Positions 44,037-54,974 of a DNA stretch of 64,000 nucleotides are shown piece after piece. Source of the stretch: Tridacna crocea (lineage: Eukaryota > Mollusca > Bivalvia > Cardiida > Cardiidae). The notes beneath the pieces are model-generated. The model was not told the DNA's origin and searched no databases. It was given only the letters and a program-made list of their open reading frames with translations. Where the stretch lies: positions 63,329,277 through 63,393,276 of the forward strand of contig OX031056.1 of the NCBI GenBank assembly GCA_943736015.1, given 5' to 3'. How positions within the stretch are numbered: the first letter of the stretch is position 1; each line of letters begins with the position of its first letter. Both the position numbers and the translations under genes were made by a program.

Positions 44037-44361
44037 AAGATAATAAATAAAACTACCAGCACGGCCTACTTAGGTTTATTTGGCATTTCAAGAATTTCGA
44101 AACATTATATAAAATTTAAAAAAAAAATACTAAAAATGCCCATTCTTGGTATTATTTCGGATTTATTTCTATATTATTTCATTTCTATATTACTGTATTT
44201 AAATCAAAATCTACCTACAAAGTGAATAAAAATAAAAATTTCGATAAAAGAAAAGAAAGTGAAGTTCTATTAAATATGAAAACGTTTTGATCGACCCTCA
44301 GTGATCAAATCAATGTGAGATTACGAATACATGTACATGTGTTCTGATAAAACGAAAGTAC
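44037..44361. other. AT-rich unique stretch
   Basis: Nothing recognisable seen. Confidence 0.4.
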
Positions 44362-44556
44362 AAAGGAAGAATATTCGGACATCTATCCGAATATAAAATA
44401 GGCAGTAATTAATGAACTAGGCCACCGAAATCGGGCACACCAGGCGCAAATGACTCGGAATGATGTATATTAACTGTGTGCAAAATTTGTTGCTTTCGTC
44501 CTGAGTGTAAACATTTTGCTAAAAAATCGAGTTAACAGACTGGACTATATTGGCTG
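44362..44556 (-). repeat. Inverted dispersed repeat, copy 2
   Basis: CAAAGGAAGAATATTCGGAC at the left and AACAGACTGGACTATAT at the right are the complements of the ends of copy 1. Confidence 0.65.
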
Positions 44557-44746
44557 TATCACATTGAAAACAAGGAGAGTCATGTGATAAACACTTGATG
44601 TCTCTGTGTACGTGGGGTGATAAAAAAGATCGTGGACTACCTCGTTATTTTGAAAACTACTACACGTAGAATTACAAAATTTTGCATAGATGAGCACCAA
44701 TATGGCTCAAGCTTTCAAATGTCGTCACATTCAGGTAGGTAAAGTA

Positions 44747-44782
44747 TGACGTCATTTTAATGACGTCATCTTAATGACGTCA
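44747..44782. promoter_or_regulatory. Three TGACGTCA palindromes, 14 bp apart
   Basis: TGACGTCA at 44747-44754, 44761-44768 and 44775-44782, each joined by TTTTAA or TCTTAA. TGACGTCA is the consensus CRE bound by CREB/ATF bZIP proteins. The regular 14 bp spacing may equally reflect a small tandem duplication. No promoter context is evident apart from the mariner fossil 120 bp downstream. Confidence 0.5.
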
Positions 44783-44899
44783 TATACCGCATTAGCGGTT
44801 TAGAATATCGGGCGACGTTTTATTTGAGCTGGGAGTAATCAAAAAGTTTTACATCAAACTAGAAAAAGTGTTTATCGGACACCAAAAAGGATTTACAAC

Positions 44900-45790
44900 C
44901 AGTTAAAGGGGACTCTGTGCTCAAGAAATCTGGTATTTGTACATTAATCAGACTGGTTTAGACAAGGATGAGATACTATAAAAGATGACCCTGAATCTGA
45001 CCGTCCATCAACATCAGTCACAGGCAAAACCATAATGGCTGTAGAGCAGAATGAAAAAACAAGATCGCCAAGATGCTGTCAGGAAAATAGCTTATACATT
45101 TGACCTTTCATATAGAAGTGTCCAGCAGATTTTGACAGGGAATCTTGGAATGTAGCGTAATCGCACAATGCGTGCCTCGGCAACTGACGCCCGAGAAAAT
45201 TGGGGTTGGAATCGAAATCTTTAAAGAAATTTCTGAATGCACCAGGGTAGAGGGGTCAAACTTTACTGATCGTATGGTAATATGCTGTGAAAGATAGGCA
45301 CACCGTAACAAGACTGAATATAAACAACAAAGCAGTGTTTTGAAACATTCAAAATCACCTTGCGCTGGTAAAGCTAACCTTTCTAAGTCACTTGGCAAAG
45401 CTATCTACATCAAGTATCTCCATTCTCCTGTTTTTCTTCTAGATCATGTTGTATCTATACATAGGACAGTCAACAGTGAGTTTTATGCTCACACTATTTA
45501 GGTGAATTTCACATACACGGTATGACAAGCTTTGCTAGAAATCCTGCAGGGTGACGCCACTTTACAACAAAATAAGGCCCTAGCTCTCAGAGCCACACTT
45601 GTTCTGGAAACTTTGCAAAAACTAAATATGGAAAAACTTAGCAGTGCTCCGTATAATTTAGTCCTGACTCCACATGTCCTCTAATTAGTACCTGTTTTGA
45701 AAGATTCTCTATGTGGCATGCACTACGAGAGCAGAGAGGAGCTAACCCTCGCTATAACCGGGTCCTTGATGATAACGTGACGTGACGCGC
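44900..45790 (+). pseudogene. mariner-like transposase fossil
   Basis: Pieces in the correct order for a mariner transposase (usually about 345 residues) appear in changing frames. N-terminal HTH region: SDWFRQG, then DTIKDDPESDRPSTS (about 44957-45012). Second HTH: DAVRKIAYTFDLSYRSVQQI then LTGNLGM (about 45075-45152). Catalytic domain: KHSKSPCAGK with SLGKAIYIKY and TVNSEFYAHTI (about 45344-45500), then TLQQNKALALRATLVLETLQ, NLVLTPHVL and LKDSLCGMHYESREEL (about 45560-45755). The aspartates expected in the HDNA-like and PDLAPxD-like motifs are lost, and there are several stops and frame changes, so it is dead. No terminal inverted repeats were recognised. Confidence 0.8.
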
Positions 45791-48447
45791 TCCTGCACGT
45801 GCTTCGCTCATGTAAATCAAGAATGAATAAGTGCATAGAACTCAGAGTAGGTTATTTTAAAAAATAGTGAACACTCCAAGTTGCTTTTTATAACAATATT
45901 CCGATACCGGCACTGGTCCACGTTCTTTCTGATCACCCCTCGTAAGCGATTTGTTATCAAGTGTATTTGTGTACGAAAAGATTGTTTTAAAGATTTGAAT
46001 TTGTCAACAGATTATAAATTATTATGATACCAGGGAATATGTACAGGTCTGGCGATAATTAAAATTTTCCTCGGGCTATCTGGCCTCAACTGATTTGAAA
46101 CTAAAATTACAAGAGCATCAAAGTACTGTCGTGATAGATCATCCGTCGGATGCCAAACTACTCTTTTATAAAGTCTATGGAGACAAAGTGCCCAACACAG
46201 ACTGTGCTTAGTTTACACAGACGGATAGAACCTTGCTTAAAACCGTCGTGCGTGACTTAGCTTTAAGCACTGTCATAGTTTACTTGTTTCAATCGTCTCA
46301 GAACAAGTCCCTTTGAAACACCTCAAGTCTGCCTGAAGCTGTCTGTGTTTCATACTGACTACAACGATTTTACATACTGAAGTGTTACATTGTCTTCTTT
46401 TAAAGAGTTAAGTATTTAATTTCATTGCAATCTGACGTAATAATGTGCTCTGGTAATGCGTCTTACGATAACAGTAAATGTACCGCTAAGACTCCTAAAT
46501 GATTCATTAATTTAGGAGAATTTGATTATGTAATTTAAGAACCAAGCTTTGATTCACTTTGCCGATCTGCTACGGACAACGCAATAATTTTGTTGTCTGC
46601 GGATATGCAGATGACCTTAGTTCCATACCTACCCAAACATTTTTCAAGGTACATTTAGGTGCAGCTATTTTATTTATATCAAACGTTAATAGTGTGAAAC
46701 ACTTGTTTTTTTACGATATATCAGTCAAAGCGCCTCGACCTAGTTCGATTTACTTTTATCTGTAGAGTTCAAAAAGATTATCTGTCGAATGCAGTGTCAG
46801 TGATCAGTTATAAGGAGCGGTCTTTTCTTACATAAAGAAATGTTTGGTCAGAAATAGACACCGAGTAACAATGTCAATGTCACAGTGTCAATCCAAAATA
46901 GTATAATAGGTTTGCAGAAATTATACCCCCAACGAAAAGGGAAACAAAAAGCTTTTATTCCCGCTAATTTTGTGTCCTCTGCTAAATTTAGAGGGTAATG
47001 GTAATACTATTTCCCTTGGGCGATTTAGATGAAATTTTCACATTTGTAAATTCTAATGGTACTGTTAATTAAACCTTTTCTGAAGTCAGGTCATATTGTA
47101 TTTTTTAATATTATTTCAAATTATACTAATTTCTTCTTTGGCATGAGTATAATTCGCATTCACTGATGGATAACAATATTTGGCGCCAAATTAACTAAAA
47201 GTGGTTTTAAGCGTGGATAAATATACAAAAGAAATTTCCTTTAAAAAAAAAAACACTCACGAGGTACGAGGAGGAAACCCTTAGGAAAAAATGAGTAACG
47301 ATGTCCTCGTTCGATGTGTGATTGTCGCTTGTAGAAAAAAAACATATTGAGCCCGCGAAATCATTTCATTCTACTCTAAAAAAAGCAAGGGAAAAACTGT
47401 TACAAGACACTTTACGTTTAAACTGCTGTGTAAATCAACTGGACTTTATATAAATTTATCATAATCAAATGTCATAATGTGAACATTGTGTTTAATATAG
47501 TACATTAATATATAGAGGTCTGGTTCAAACACCTATCTGTAATTTCTATACGCCCTGAACTAAATCCACACTGACTTCAAACATAAAAAGTGAGATCAGT
47601 GTCAGCAAAATTTAATTATTTGTTGCGCTCCTGATACTATCGACTTGGATAAAACGGTTTAAAGTATGATCGTGTGTTGACAGAAAAAAAAAATGGTTTA
47701 CTTTTTTACTCAATTATTATTGAGAGTATAACATATTTACGCTGAATCCCAGTCTACATCTAAATAAATGTCATTCTTGTAGATTCATACAAAACTCGGC
47801 CGTTGGCCGTATCCTTAAATTTCTTAGTACATGAAAAGTTGAGAAAACTAACTCTCTTTTTTCGTTGCAACTAGTACATGATAAAATATCTATGCTGATA
47901 AACGTTTTTGCGATCTAAATAGACCGACCGAATTTTGTTCTACCATTGTCAACCTAAAACATGGTGTTAAATTGATAATCTAATTTGAAATTTAGCTATA
48001 TGTACTCTTTCTACATACTGATTTCGTGGAAATAGAAGCGGAACCTCAATCTTCTTTGATGTTGTTATTGAAACTTGTTTTGCATAAAACGAAAAGAAAA
48101 CACATGGAGGAAACTAGCAAAGCACGTTAGAAAAAAACATTTGTGGACCGGTAAAGTGACTAACAAAAAGGGGTTTGAATTGGCTTGTGAATGGTCTTTC
48201 ATATGCTGTATGCATGAGCAAAGGTGTTAAAATTGGCATTTAATAGTTTAATCTTGCTCGGACGAAGGCAGCTGGATACTACATACGAACTCCAGCTCGA
48301 GACTTCATGTTATAATTGATGGAGTTCCAGTAGATCCTCATCCATGACGTACAAAAAGATAATGAGAGACTATGAGCCATGCTTATTTTTTTTTTTCTTC
48401 AGTTTGATTATCTTGACTACCGTCCCACACAATTAGCCATTAGCACC
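45791..48447. other. Long unique AT-rich stretch
   Basis: No gene, mobile element or tandem repeat recognised over 2.6 kb. This is the largest quiet block of the window. Confidence 0.4.
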
Positions 48448-48553
48448 CGATTATATAAATATTGGTTAAACTTACCCAGGGTAAAACTCTAACCTGGGGT
48501 CAACTTTTAACCATTTTAGTATTAAGTTAACTGGTTAAATACTTCTATAATCG
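48448..48553. repeat. Small imperfect inverted repeat
   Basis: CGATTATATAAATATTGGTTAA-type left arm (22 bp, seen as CGATTATATAAATATT then GGTTAA) faces a diverged complement ending CTATAATCG. Confidence 0.4.
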
Positions 48554-49728
48554 AGATAACCAAACTGGTTACTGAACTAGAATGGCTAAATGAAACATAA
48601 GTTAACGTAGTCGAAATATTCCGTCATGCAGTCCTCTTTCAACTTTCTCTCACGCTTCACAAACATATCACGTCGTACAATTTTTCTTTCAATTTTTTCA
48701 TGCACTATATACATCACATTTTGCCGCACACAACAATCGGAAAAGAAAACCAATGTAAAACCATTGGCACGTATCTCACTGCTCAGGCGTCGACGACTCA
48801 TGTAATGGGTAAATAAGATTTAATATCGTTAAATTTCGCATAAATTGAAAAAGAATAGTTTAGCAGACTTCAGTCAATTTCCCTCTGGCTTTTGGTTTAC
48901 TTTATTATTATTCTCTTTATTTCCTCTTTACAGAGATTAATTCTAATATACAAACATCATAGATTAAAGAAAAAAAGATAATACAAAGATTGTACAGTAT
49001 TTTCGTTATAACACGGTGTAAGGGTAGAGAGAACAATTATGCAATAGTAAAAGTAAGGTGATTAGACAGACAGACAGACAGGGAGACAGACAGAAAGACA
49101 AGGACAGTTAGAGAGTCGAAGAGAGTAGTTTGCAACCCATAGTATGCACACTGGATGACTTATGTCGAAACGAAAGTGCAGAAGCTACATCCGATGATGT
49201 ATACATTTATGTCTTGAATTCTCGCCGCTATCCGATCCAGAGCGAGATGGTCGTATGGATGAGAGTACGAAAACCTCGTTACTGTTTCGAACTCACTTAT
49301 TGACATACTACTTATCATATAGGCACATACATGTTCATGCGGCGGCTCCCTGAGAGCCGTTTTCCTGGCACATTTGTGACAAGAGTATGCAAGATCCTGC
49401 ATCTGAAACCAGATTATCATTTAGGGATGTTTTGGCAAAAGGGAGCTTAGTGCAACTGCGAAAAGTGTCGCACAGGTTGACCTTAGCAGAAAAGTTTGGC
49501 TATGGATCAGTTTTGTATGTCAAAGGACTAGTCAACCTTTTTATTAAGTATGTTGTTAAAACAGGTAGATGTCATGTACCCATAACTATATGATGACTTA
49601 TTTGGTACCATGGTTAACGAAAATGCATTAAACCCCTTTTTTCCAGAGCATTGCTGAATTGTAAGCGTTACCACGTGCAGCTAATCCATACTCAAAGGCT
49701 CTTTCTGGCACCATGGCAAACCCCCCCA
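48554..49728. other. Mostly unique DNA with (CAGA)n tract
   Basis: ACAGACAGACAGACAGGGAG-type tract at about 49066-49105. No gene supported. Confidence 0.45.
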
Positions 49729-49915
49729 TCCCAGGTAGCTCTGTGATTATGGCGTATCTGCCTCGTGAACTGATAACCGCAGGTTCGATACTTAGATGAA
49801 GCAAACCTTTCTCCGGTTTTTTTTTCACCGCTCTGGTGCATGTGAGAAAAGAAGTCAGTTATATGCAAAGAAAGTTATGTCAGTACTGGTTAGAGAAAGC
49901 CAGGAAAACATGCGT
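49729..49915 (+). mobile_element. tRNA-derived SINE, copy 2
   Basis: Head CCAGGTAGCTCTGTGATTAT, B box CAGGTTCGATAC, body CATGTGAGAAAAGAAGTCAG, TATGTCAGTACTGGTTAGAG and GCCAGGAAAACA. Same ordered blocks as 6475-6663. The B box is better kept here. Confidence 0.72.
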
Positions 49916-50313
49916 ACGTTTAATTTGTTTCCGTGGAATATATGAAAGGGATCTACTCGCATTTGCGAAAAACAAAAAGTCAACATCAAACGATTTCATG
50001 TGCGCTGGCCAACCTCTGTTAAAATTTTTAAGAAATTAGTTATTTTACCATGTTTACTTTACACTCGTTCAACAAATATATATTTTGCTCGCAAATTAAT
50101 GTAGATGTCAAATTTTATACTTTATGTGAAAAAAAATATATATAACAAACCCATGGTAAAGTAAATACCGATTTTTATGCACTAGTTTGGGGCCAAAAAA
50201 TCATGACTTTAAATCATGAAGTAGCAAGATCCTCTGAGAAACTTTCATCAAAGTAGCATGTACAATTGACATGACAAAAAAAGAAAGCGAATGAAAACAC
50301 AGCATCATTTAAA
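49916..50313. other. Unique stretch
   Basis: Nothing recognisable seen. Confidence 0.4.
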
Positions 50314-50475
50314 ACCTTACCACACAACAAAATTTTGGACTGGACCAAATCGAAAGCACTTGAAACCGGAAATTAAGTGTTGCTAAATTTATGTGTCCTG
50401 CCTTTGATTGGAAAGAAAATATCATGTGGAAGGGATAAAAAGCTAGTTGCAACATTTTCTATTGCAGAAAGGAGA
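50314..50475 (+). repeat. THM element, left arm kept, rest decayed
   Basis: CCTTACCACACAACAAAATT then TTGGACTGGACCAAATCGAA is a clear long arm; the hairpin is barely recognisable (AACATTTTCTATTGCAG). Confidence 0.6.
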
Positions 50476-51666
50476 GAAATGAAGGAAAATTGGCATGAAA
50501 TATTGTCTTGTATATACATGTAGGAGTCAGAACAAGAAATATCTTTAAAAATAGATAGAAAGCATTAATTTGCCACTAAACAGACAGGGACCCTTACAAT
50601 AAACATGTCTACAACTCTGACCAATCGCAAGTACCCATTCATCTATTACTCTCAGATGGTATTAATGTCTTTTTAAGGTCGACTGACTTCAGAATTACAG
50701 GGGTACAGGTATTCCTCTCTGCTGAAATGTCCTTTGTATTGTCTATGTAATGAAGCGATGCATTTTGCCTGTCTTATCTTTCATGTGTTTGTTTTATTAT
50801 GTTGTGTATGTCAACAAAGGCTTAAATTATCATCTGAGAGTAATAGATATATTTTTTATCAGTATCAAACAGTAGGTCAATAGCCAGCAAATTTAGCTGC
50901 GTCGAAAATTGTACTAGAAAAAAGGCTGACGGGGGCCCGTCGAATAAAAATGCGAACTCATTTCAACAATCGCAAATTACTATCTATCGAATGGAATATG
51001 CCAGTGTCAAAGATCAAAGACTGGCGTTTCCTAGGTTACATACAAGAATATAGTAATGCCAGCAAAGATTGTATATTCCCAATACCTACGCTTTAGGTTT
51101 TTACCTAACTGCACTTCGAACTCAAAATTTACGCTCTCTTTAGGGATGGAAGATTACCGTCTTCCCTGAATTGACCTTAATACAAAGAGAACATCGTCTT
51201 GATTCTATGAGAAGTGAAATTTTAGAGTGTTCTATTCAAAAGTACCTTGCAAAAGCAGACGATCGACAGTGAGCATCTCTTAAATAGCGGATTACCTTTA
51301 TCAATAGTCTCGTAGATTTTGAGACGAACCCCTTGTCTAAACTCCGTATTCCTTGTTTTATTCCGTATTCGGTGTCGGCTTGTACATCTCTAATATAGTT
51401 ACAGTCCCATCAAGAAAAAGCCAACATTTTAACAGGGTACATAATCAGTTACCAAATAAGTGTTTAACTCCATGTTTTAGTTAGATCTAGCATTATAGAA
51501 AATATTCAATTCACAAGTGACGGGGTCCTCTTTCTTATTTTTTGTTATCCACTGCTAAATTTTAGAAAATGACTTTCTTTGTCAATAGCAAATTTACCTT
51601 TGGACTCTCTTTTTTTCAAAGCCAGGCATCTTACCAATGGTGGAAAAAGGAGTTCAGTATTAACAG
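50476..51666. other. Unique stretch
   Basis: Nothing recognisable seen. Confidence 0.4.
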
Positions 51667-52023
51667 TTAACTCTTTACCAAACAAAAAATGTTTAGACTG
51701 GTCCAAATTGAAAGGATTTGCAGACGGCAAAATAAACTTGACTCAAAAATTGAAACGTCACTTTAGAAGAGTAGAAAACATTGTGAGAAAAGGGGCAAAT
51801 GCTGGTTACCAGCATTTTCTCCTTTTTGCACAATGTTTTCAGAAGGCCTCTTCCTCTGGGTCGTAAATAGTCCAATTAATAAGACCCTACGTACGTTATT
51901 TCACACAAGAAAAGTAAAATGTGAAATGTCCGAAAAAAAACTGTTAAACGGCAAACAAGCATGTGTGCGTCTAAATATTTGGACTAGGTCGTAAAAACCA
52001 GGGATTGTTTGGTAAAGGGTTAA
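51667..52023 (+). mobile_element. THM element, complete, carrying a nested insertion
   Basis: TTAA at 51667-51670 and 52020-52023. Long arm, hairpin (ATGCTGGTTACCAGCATTTT) and short arm are all present, but the short arm is split at GGTCGTAAA by a 119 bp element. Without the insert the copy would be of ordinary length. Confidence 0.9.
51859..51995. mobile_element. 119 bp element with 9 bp target duplication, inside THM
   Basis: GGTCGTAAA at 51859-51867 and 51987-51995 flanks 51868-51986. The ends are TAGTCCAAT and ATTTGGACTA, a short imperfect terminal inverted repeat. Related sequences are at 11347-11390 (left half) and 21088-21170 (right half). A 9 bp duplication fits Mutator-like transposition, but the ends are too short to decide. 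Confidence 0.8.
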
Positions 52024-52753
52024 CTTCAATTCTATATAGAATGTCCACTCCATTAGACATTAACCAAACAATACAAAAAGAATTTAATTGATAACATAAC
52101 ACGATTTAAGTATCAAGTCAATTCCAGTTTAAAATATGTTCTCAAACGAAGTTAAATTTCTATCAAATGGTTGACGATTTCGTTAACGACAATTCTGATG
52201 TTTCACATCCGAGTATCTGCGTAATTGAAAAGTAGTGTACCAATTCAGAGCTTTCCGACTTGGTTCTCGTTATTATTTGTGCATTATAATTATCTTTTCA
52301 TGAAAGATTGACAAATATTTATGTTATATTATCCGACATTGTAGTTGCTTACCGTGATATCGTCAAAAAAAAAAAAACAACGAAGATACTTATATTGTCC
52401 ATGACTTCGCACACTTGGCTCACGAAAGTCGGATAACGTGCTTAGACCGGTGATTTTTGTGTACATCTCGTAAAGCTCAAAGGTTGATGACGCCACAGAG
52501 TATTTCGGCTCGTAACCCTTAGGAATATTCGAAAGTTTTTTATTGCCTTTGAATATCAGCCTCATACAAGACAAATAAATGTAAAAGTCCAATAATCATT
52601 TTATCTAAGGATGTTTTCGGTAGTAATTTCTGCACATCACTTTGGCGATTTCAATGGAGACAATAACAGACAGTAATTCTGCTCAAAGAAGGTACTTGTA
52701 TATCATTCGGACTATACCTTGAAATTCGGATACGGTACGTTTCGAGTCGAAGA
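52024..52753. other. Unique stretch
   Basis: Nothing recognisable seen. Confidence 0.4.
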
Positions 52754-52969
52754 ATGAGTCTACTATATCGACTTAACGGACATTTTGCAAAAAGATCTAA
52801 AGGGGAAAAGATAAGAAGAATACAGGAAAGTTTTCGGCGGTATCGACTTTCTCAGAGTCTAGAGTCTACTGAACATGACAGTGCCGATCGGTCTGAGCGC
52901 CTAAACGGTTACTATGAAAACGGCCATATTACAGAAAATCTAATTCGAAAACATATCTTTTTCTTCTGA
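52754..52969 (+). CDS. Unidentified 71-residue ORF
   Basis: Starts MSLLYRLNGHFAKRSKGEKI, followed by a strongly charged, helix-favouring stretch (RRIQESFRRYRLSQ, ESTEHDSADRSE). Composition looks more protein-like than the AT-rich chance frames around it. The last third overlaps the first unit of the direct repeat at 52905-53420. No domain recognised. It might be a first exon or a chance frame. Confidence 0.2.
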   Translation: MSLLYRLNGHFAKRSKGEKIRRIQESFRRYRLSQSLESTEHDSADRSERLNGYYENGHITENLIRKHIFFF

Positions 52970-53420
52970 ATTTTGTACTTACCATTAAATTTTACTGTAT
53001 ATACCAAAAAATTAGAAAATACTATGAAAGGAATTTTTCAAAATTTTGAATTAATTGAAGACTACATGTTGATTTTGCTAATATTTTGGCCAGTCAAGAA
53101 ATAGGAAAAATATTTTTTTAAAAAGAGAATCAATTCAGATTATTATTTCATTCATACAGAATCAAGAAATGATATATTAAATATGGAAAATAATAGTTGC
53201 ATGTACAAAAAACTTTCTATCACTGTATTACTGTCTTTTATGAAGATGTAGTCATTTTAGGTGTTTTGATACAAACGGTTACCATAGAAACAGCCATCTT
53301 GCAGAAAATCTAACTCGGCAACATACCCTGTTCTTTTTATTTTTGAGTTTGCCTTAGAATTTTACCCAACATATGAAAGAATTAGAAGATTCTATGAAAG
53401 GATTAAATTTTCACAAAACT
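52905..53420. repeat. Diverged direct repeat, about 365 bp apart
   Basis: ACGGTTACTATGAAAACGGC ... CAGAAAATCTAATTCG and ACGGTTACCATAGAAACAGC ... CAGAAAATCTAACTCG, both followed by AATTTTAC and ATTCTATGAAAGGA-like blocks. Confidence 0.65.
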
Positions 53421-54554
53421 GTAGAAAAACGTTCTTAAAAGAAATTTACAACATTTTTCTTATATCTAAAGAGTGTTCTTTCTCAAAAAATGTACAGATC
53501 TACAACTTTCTACGGTAAAATTATCCAGCTGCTGGAATTTGGTTACGCCATGTTAACTCAAGAATGATTTTTTTTTTATTTCTTCGCATTGAACATGGAA
53601 TATGTTATCTAAGTAATTTTTTTTCTCGTAAAGTGACAAGAAATTACTTTTTTTTAGGAAGACAAGTAATTTCTAGCTCCTTTTTTTCTTAATTCTTCTA
53701 AATTCATCAAGATGTTTACGTATTATTACGGTTCCGACACTCTATAAAAGCAACTGTGAGTCAATTTTATCCACAGATGCATATCCCTTCTTGACCTTCA
53801 TTGTGCATCGATGGTCGTTCCAATATTCACAGAGATTTTCAGCTGACATTTTTTTTGTATATCTACCATGTTATGACGCTCATTCTGCGTCAAAATCTTC
53901 CGATCGCATCTCTTTGAATTTTACCGCTTCGAATACGGTATGTCAACAGAGTTGTCGTTCTTACCAAGTGACGAACGTCAACAAGTTTATCCTTATATAA
54001 AAGCAGGTACAACAAACAAATTACTAGATAATCTGAAAATAATATAAATGAAATATCCTATCAGATTCTCATTAAAAAAAAAAAATCTTTGATTTAACAT
54101 ACCTTTCATTTTTAACCAATGATATAATAGTACACATAAATGTTGTTATGGGGAATAGTTCTGTCAAAATGACGGTTTCATCAACGAACGGACTGTTCGT
54201 TAGTAGACGCTTACGAAGTTTGCTTTTATTAGACCAAATGGCATTATTTTAATGCTTGTTATTGATACTTGTACTTGTGCTGAAACACCAAAATATACTT
54301 ACGTGTCATGTTTTCCCTGTAGATCTTCGGGAAAAACTACAAACTCGCGCGGAGAAGCGCGGAATCGAAGGGAAAGGTTTAGCTTGATTTAAAAAACGGC
54401 AACATTTTGCAGAAACTGGGCGTGAGACTTTGCCTTTAAGGTCGTTTTGAATTGAAAAAAATGTTTTGTCCAGGAAGAATAATCATTTAAGCGCTGACCG
54501 TGTCAGGCCATTCGATCTTTTGCCTTCATTTGACTTCTCAGTCGATCATTATTA
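53421..54554. other. Unique AT-rich stretch
   Basis: Nothing recognisable apart from short A/T runs. Confidence 0.4.
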
Positions 54555-54960
54555 GAGTAGCCATTTCAAGTTGAAAATTTCTAATTTTTGTTTACGGGAT
54601 AAAGTCTTCATTAATAAAAATCTTGTCAGATTTTCATGAAACTTGCACGGTTTGTTTATCTAATAGCTTCAACCCTATTGACTTTGAAAAAAAAATCCAA
54701 AAAAACAATATCGGAAAAGTAGCCAATAACATTTTAAAATTTCAAATTCTTGTTTACGTGACTATGTCCGCAGTTTTGGTTGGATTTTCACGAAACTTGC
54801 ACAGTTGCTTTGTATCATAAACAGCTTGAACCCTATTGATTTTAAAAAAATCTGGCATATAACCATTCAAAGTTGAAAATTTCCAATTCTTGTTTAGGCA
54901 ATGAAGTTCACAGTGTTGATCCAATTCTTTTTAAGATTCATCAAGAGATTGAATATCTAA
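54555..54960. repeat. Decayed tandem repeat, about 155 bp, 2.5 units
   Basis: CAAGTTGAAAATTTCTAAT..., TTGTTTACG, TTTTCATGAAACTTGCACG and CTTCAACCCTATTGACTTT recur with about 155 bp spacing. Confidence 0.65.
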
Positions 54961-54974
54961 TTTTTGTTGTTGCA

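Noticed and set aside
46559-46765. Frame containing YADD, as in reverse transcriptases
   Set aside because: No other reverse transcriptase motif is present in the expected positions.
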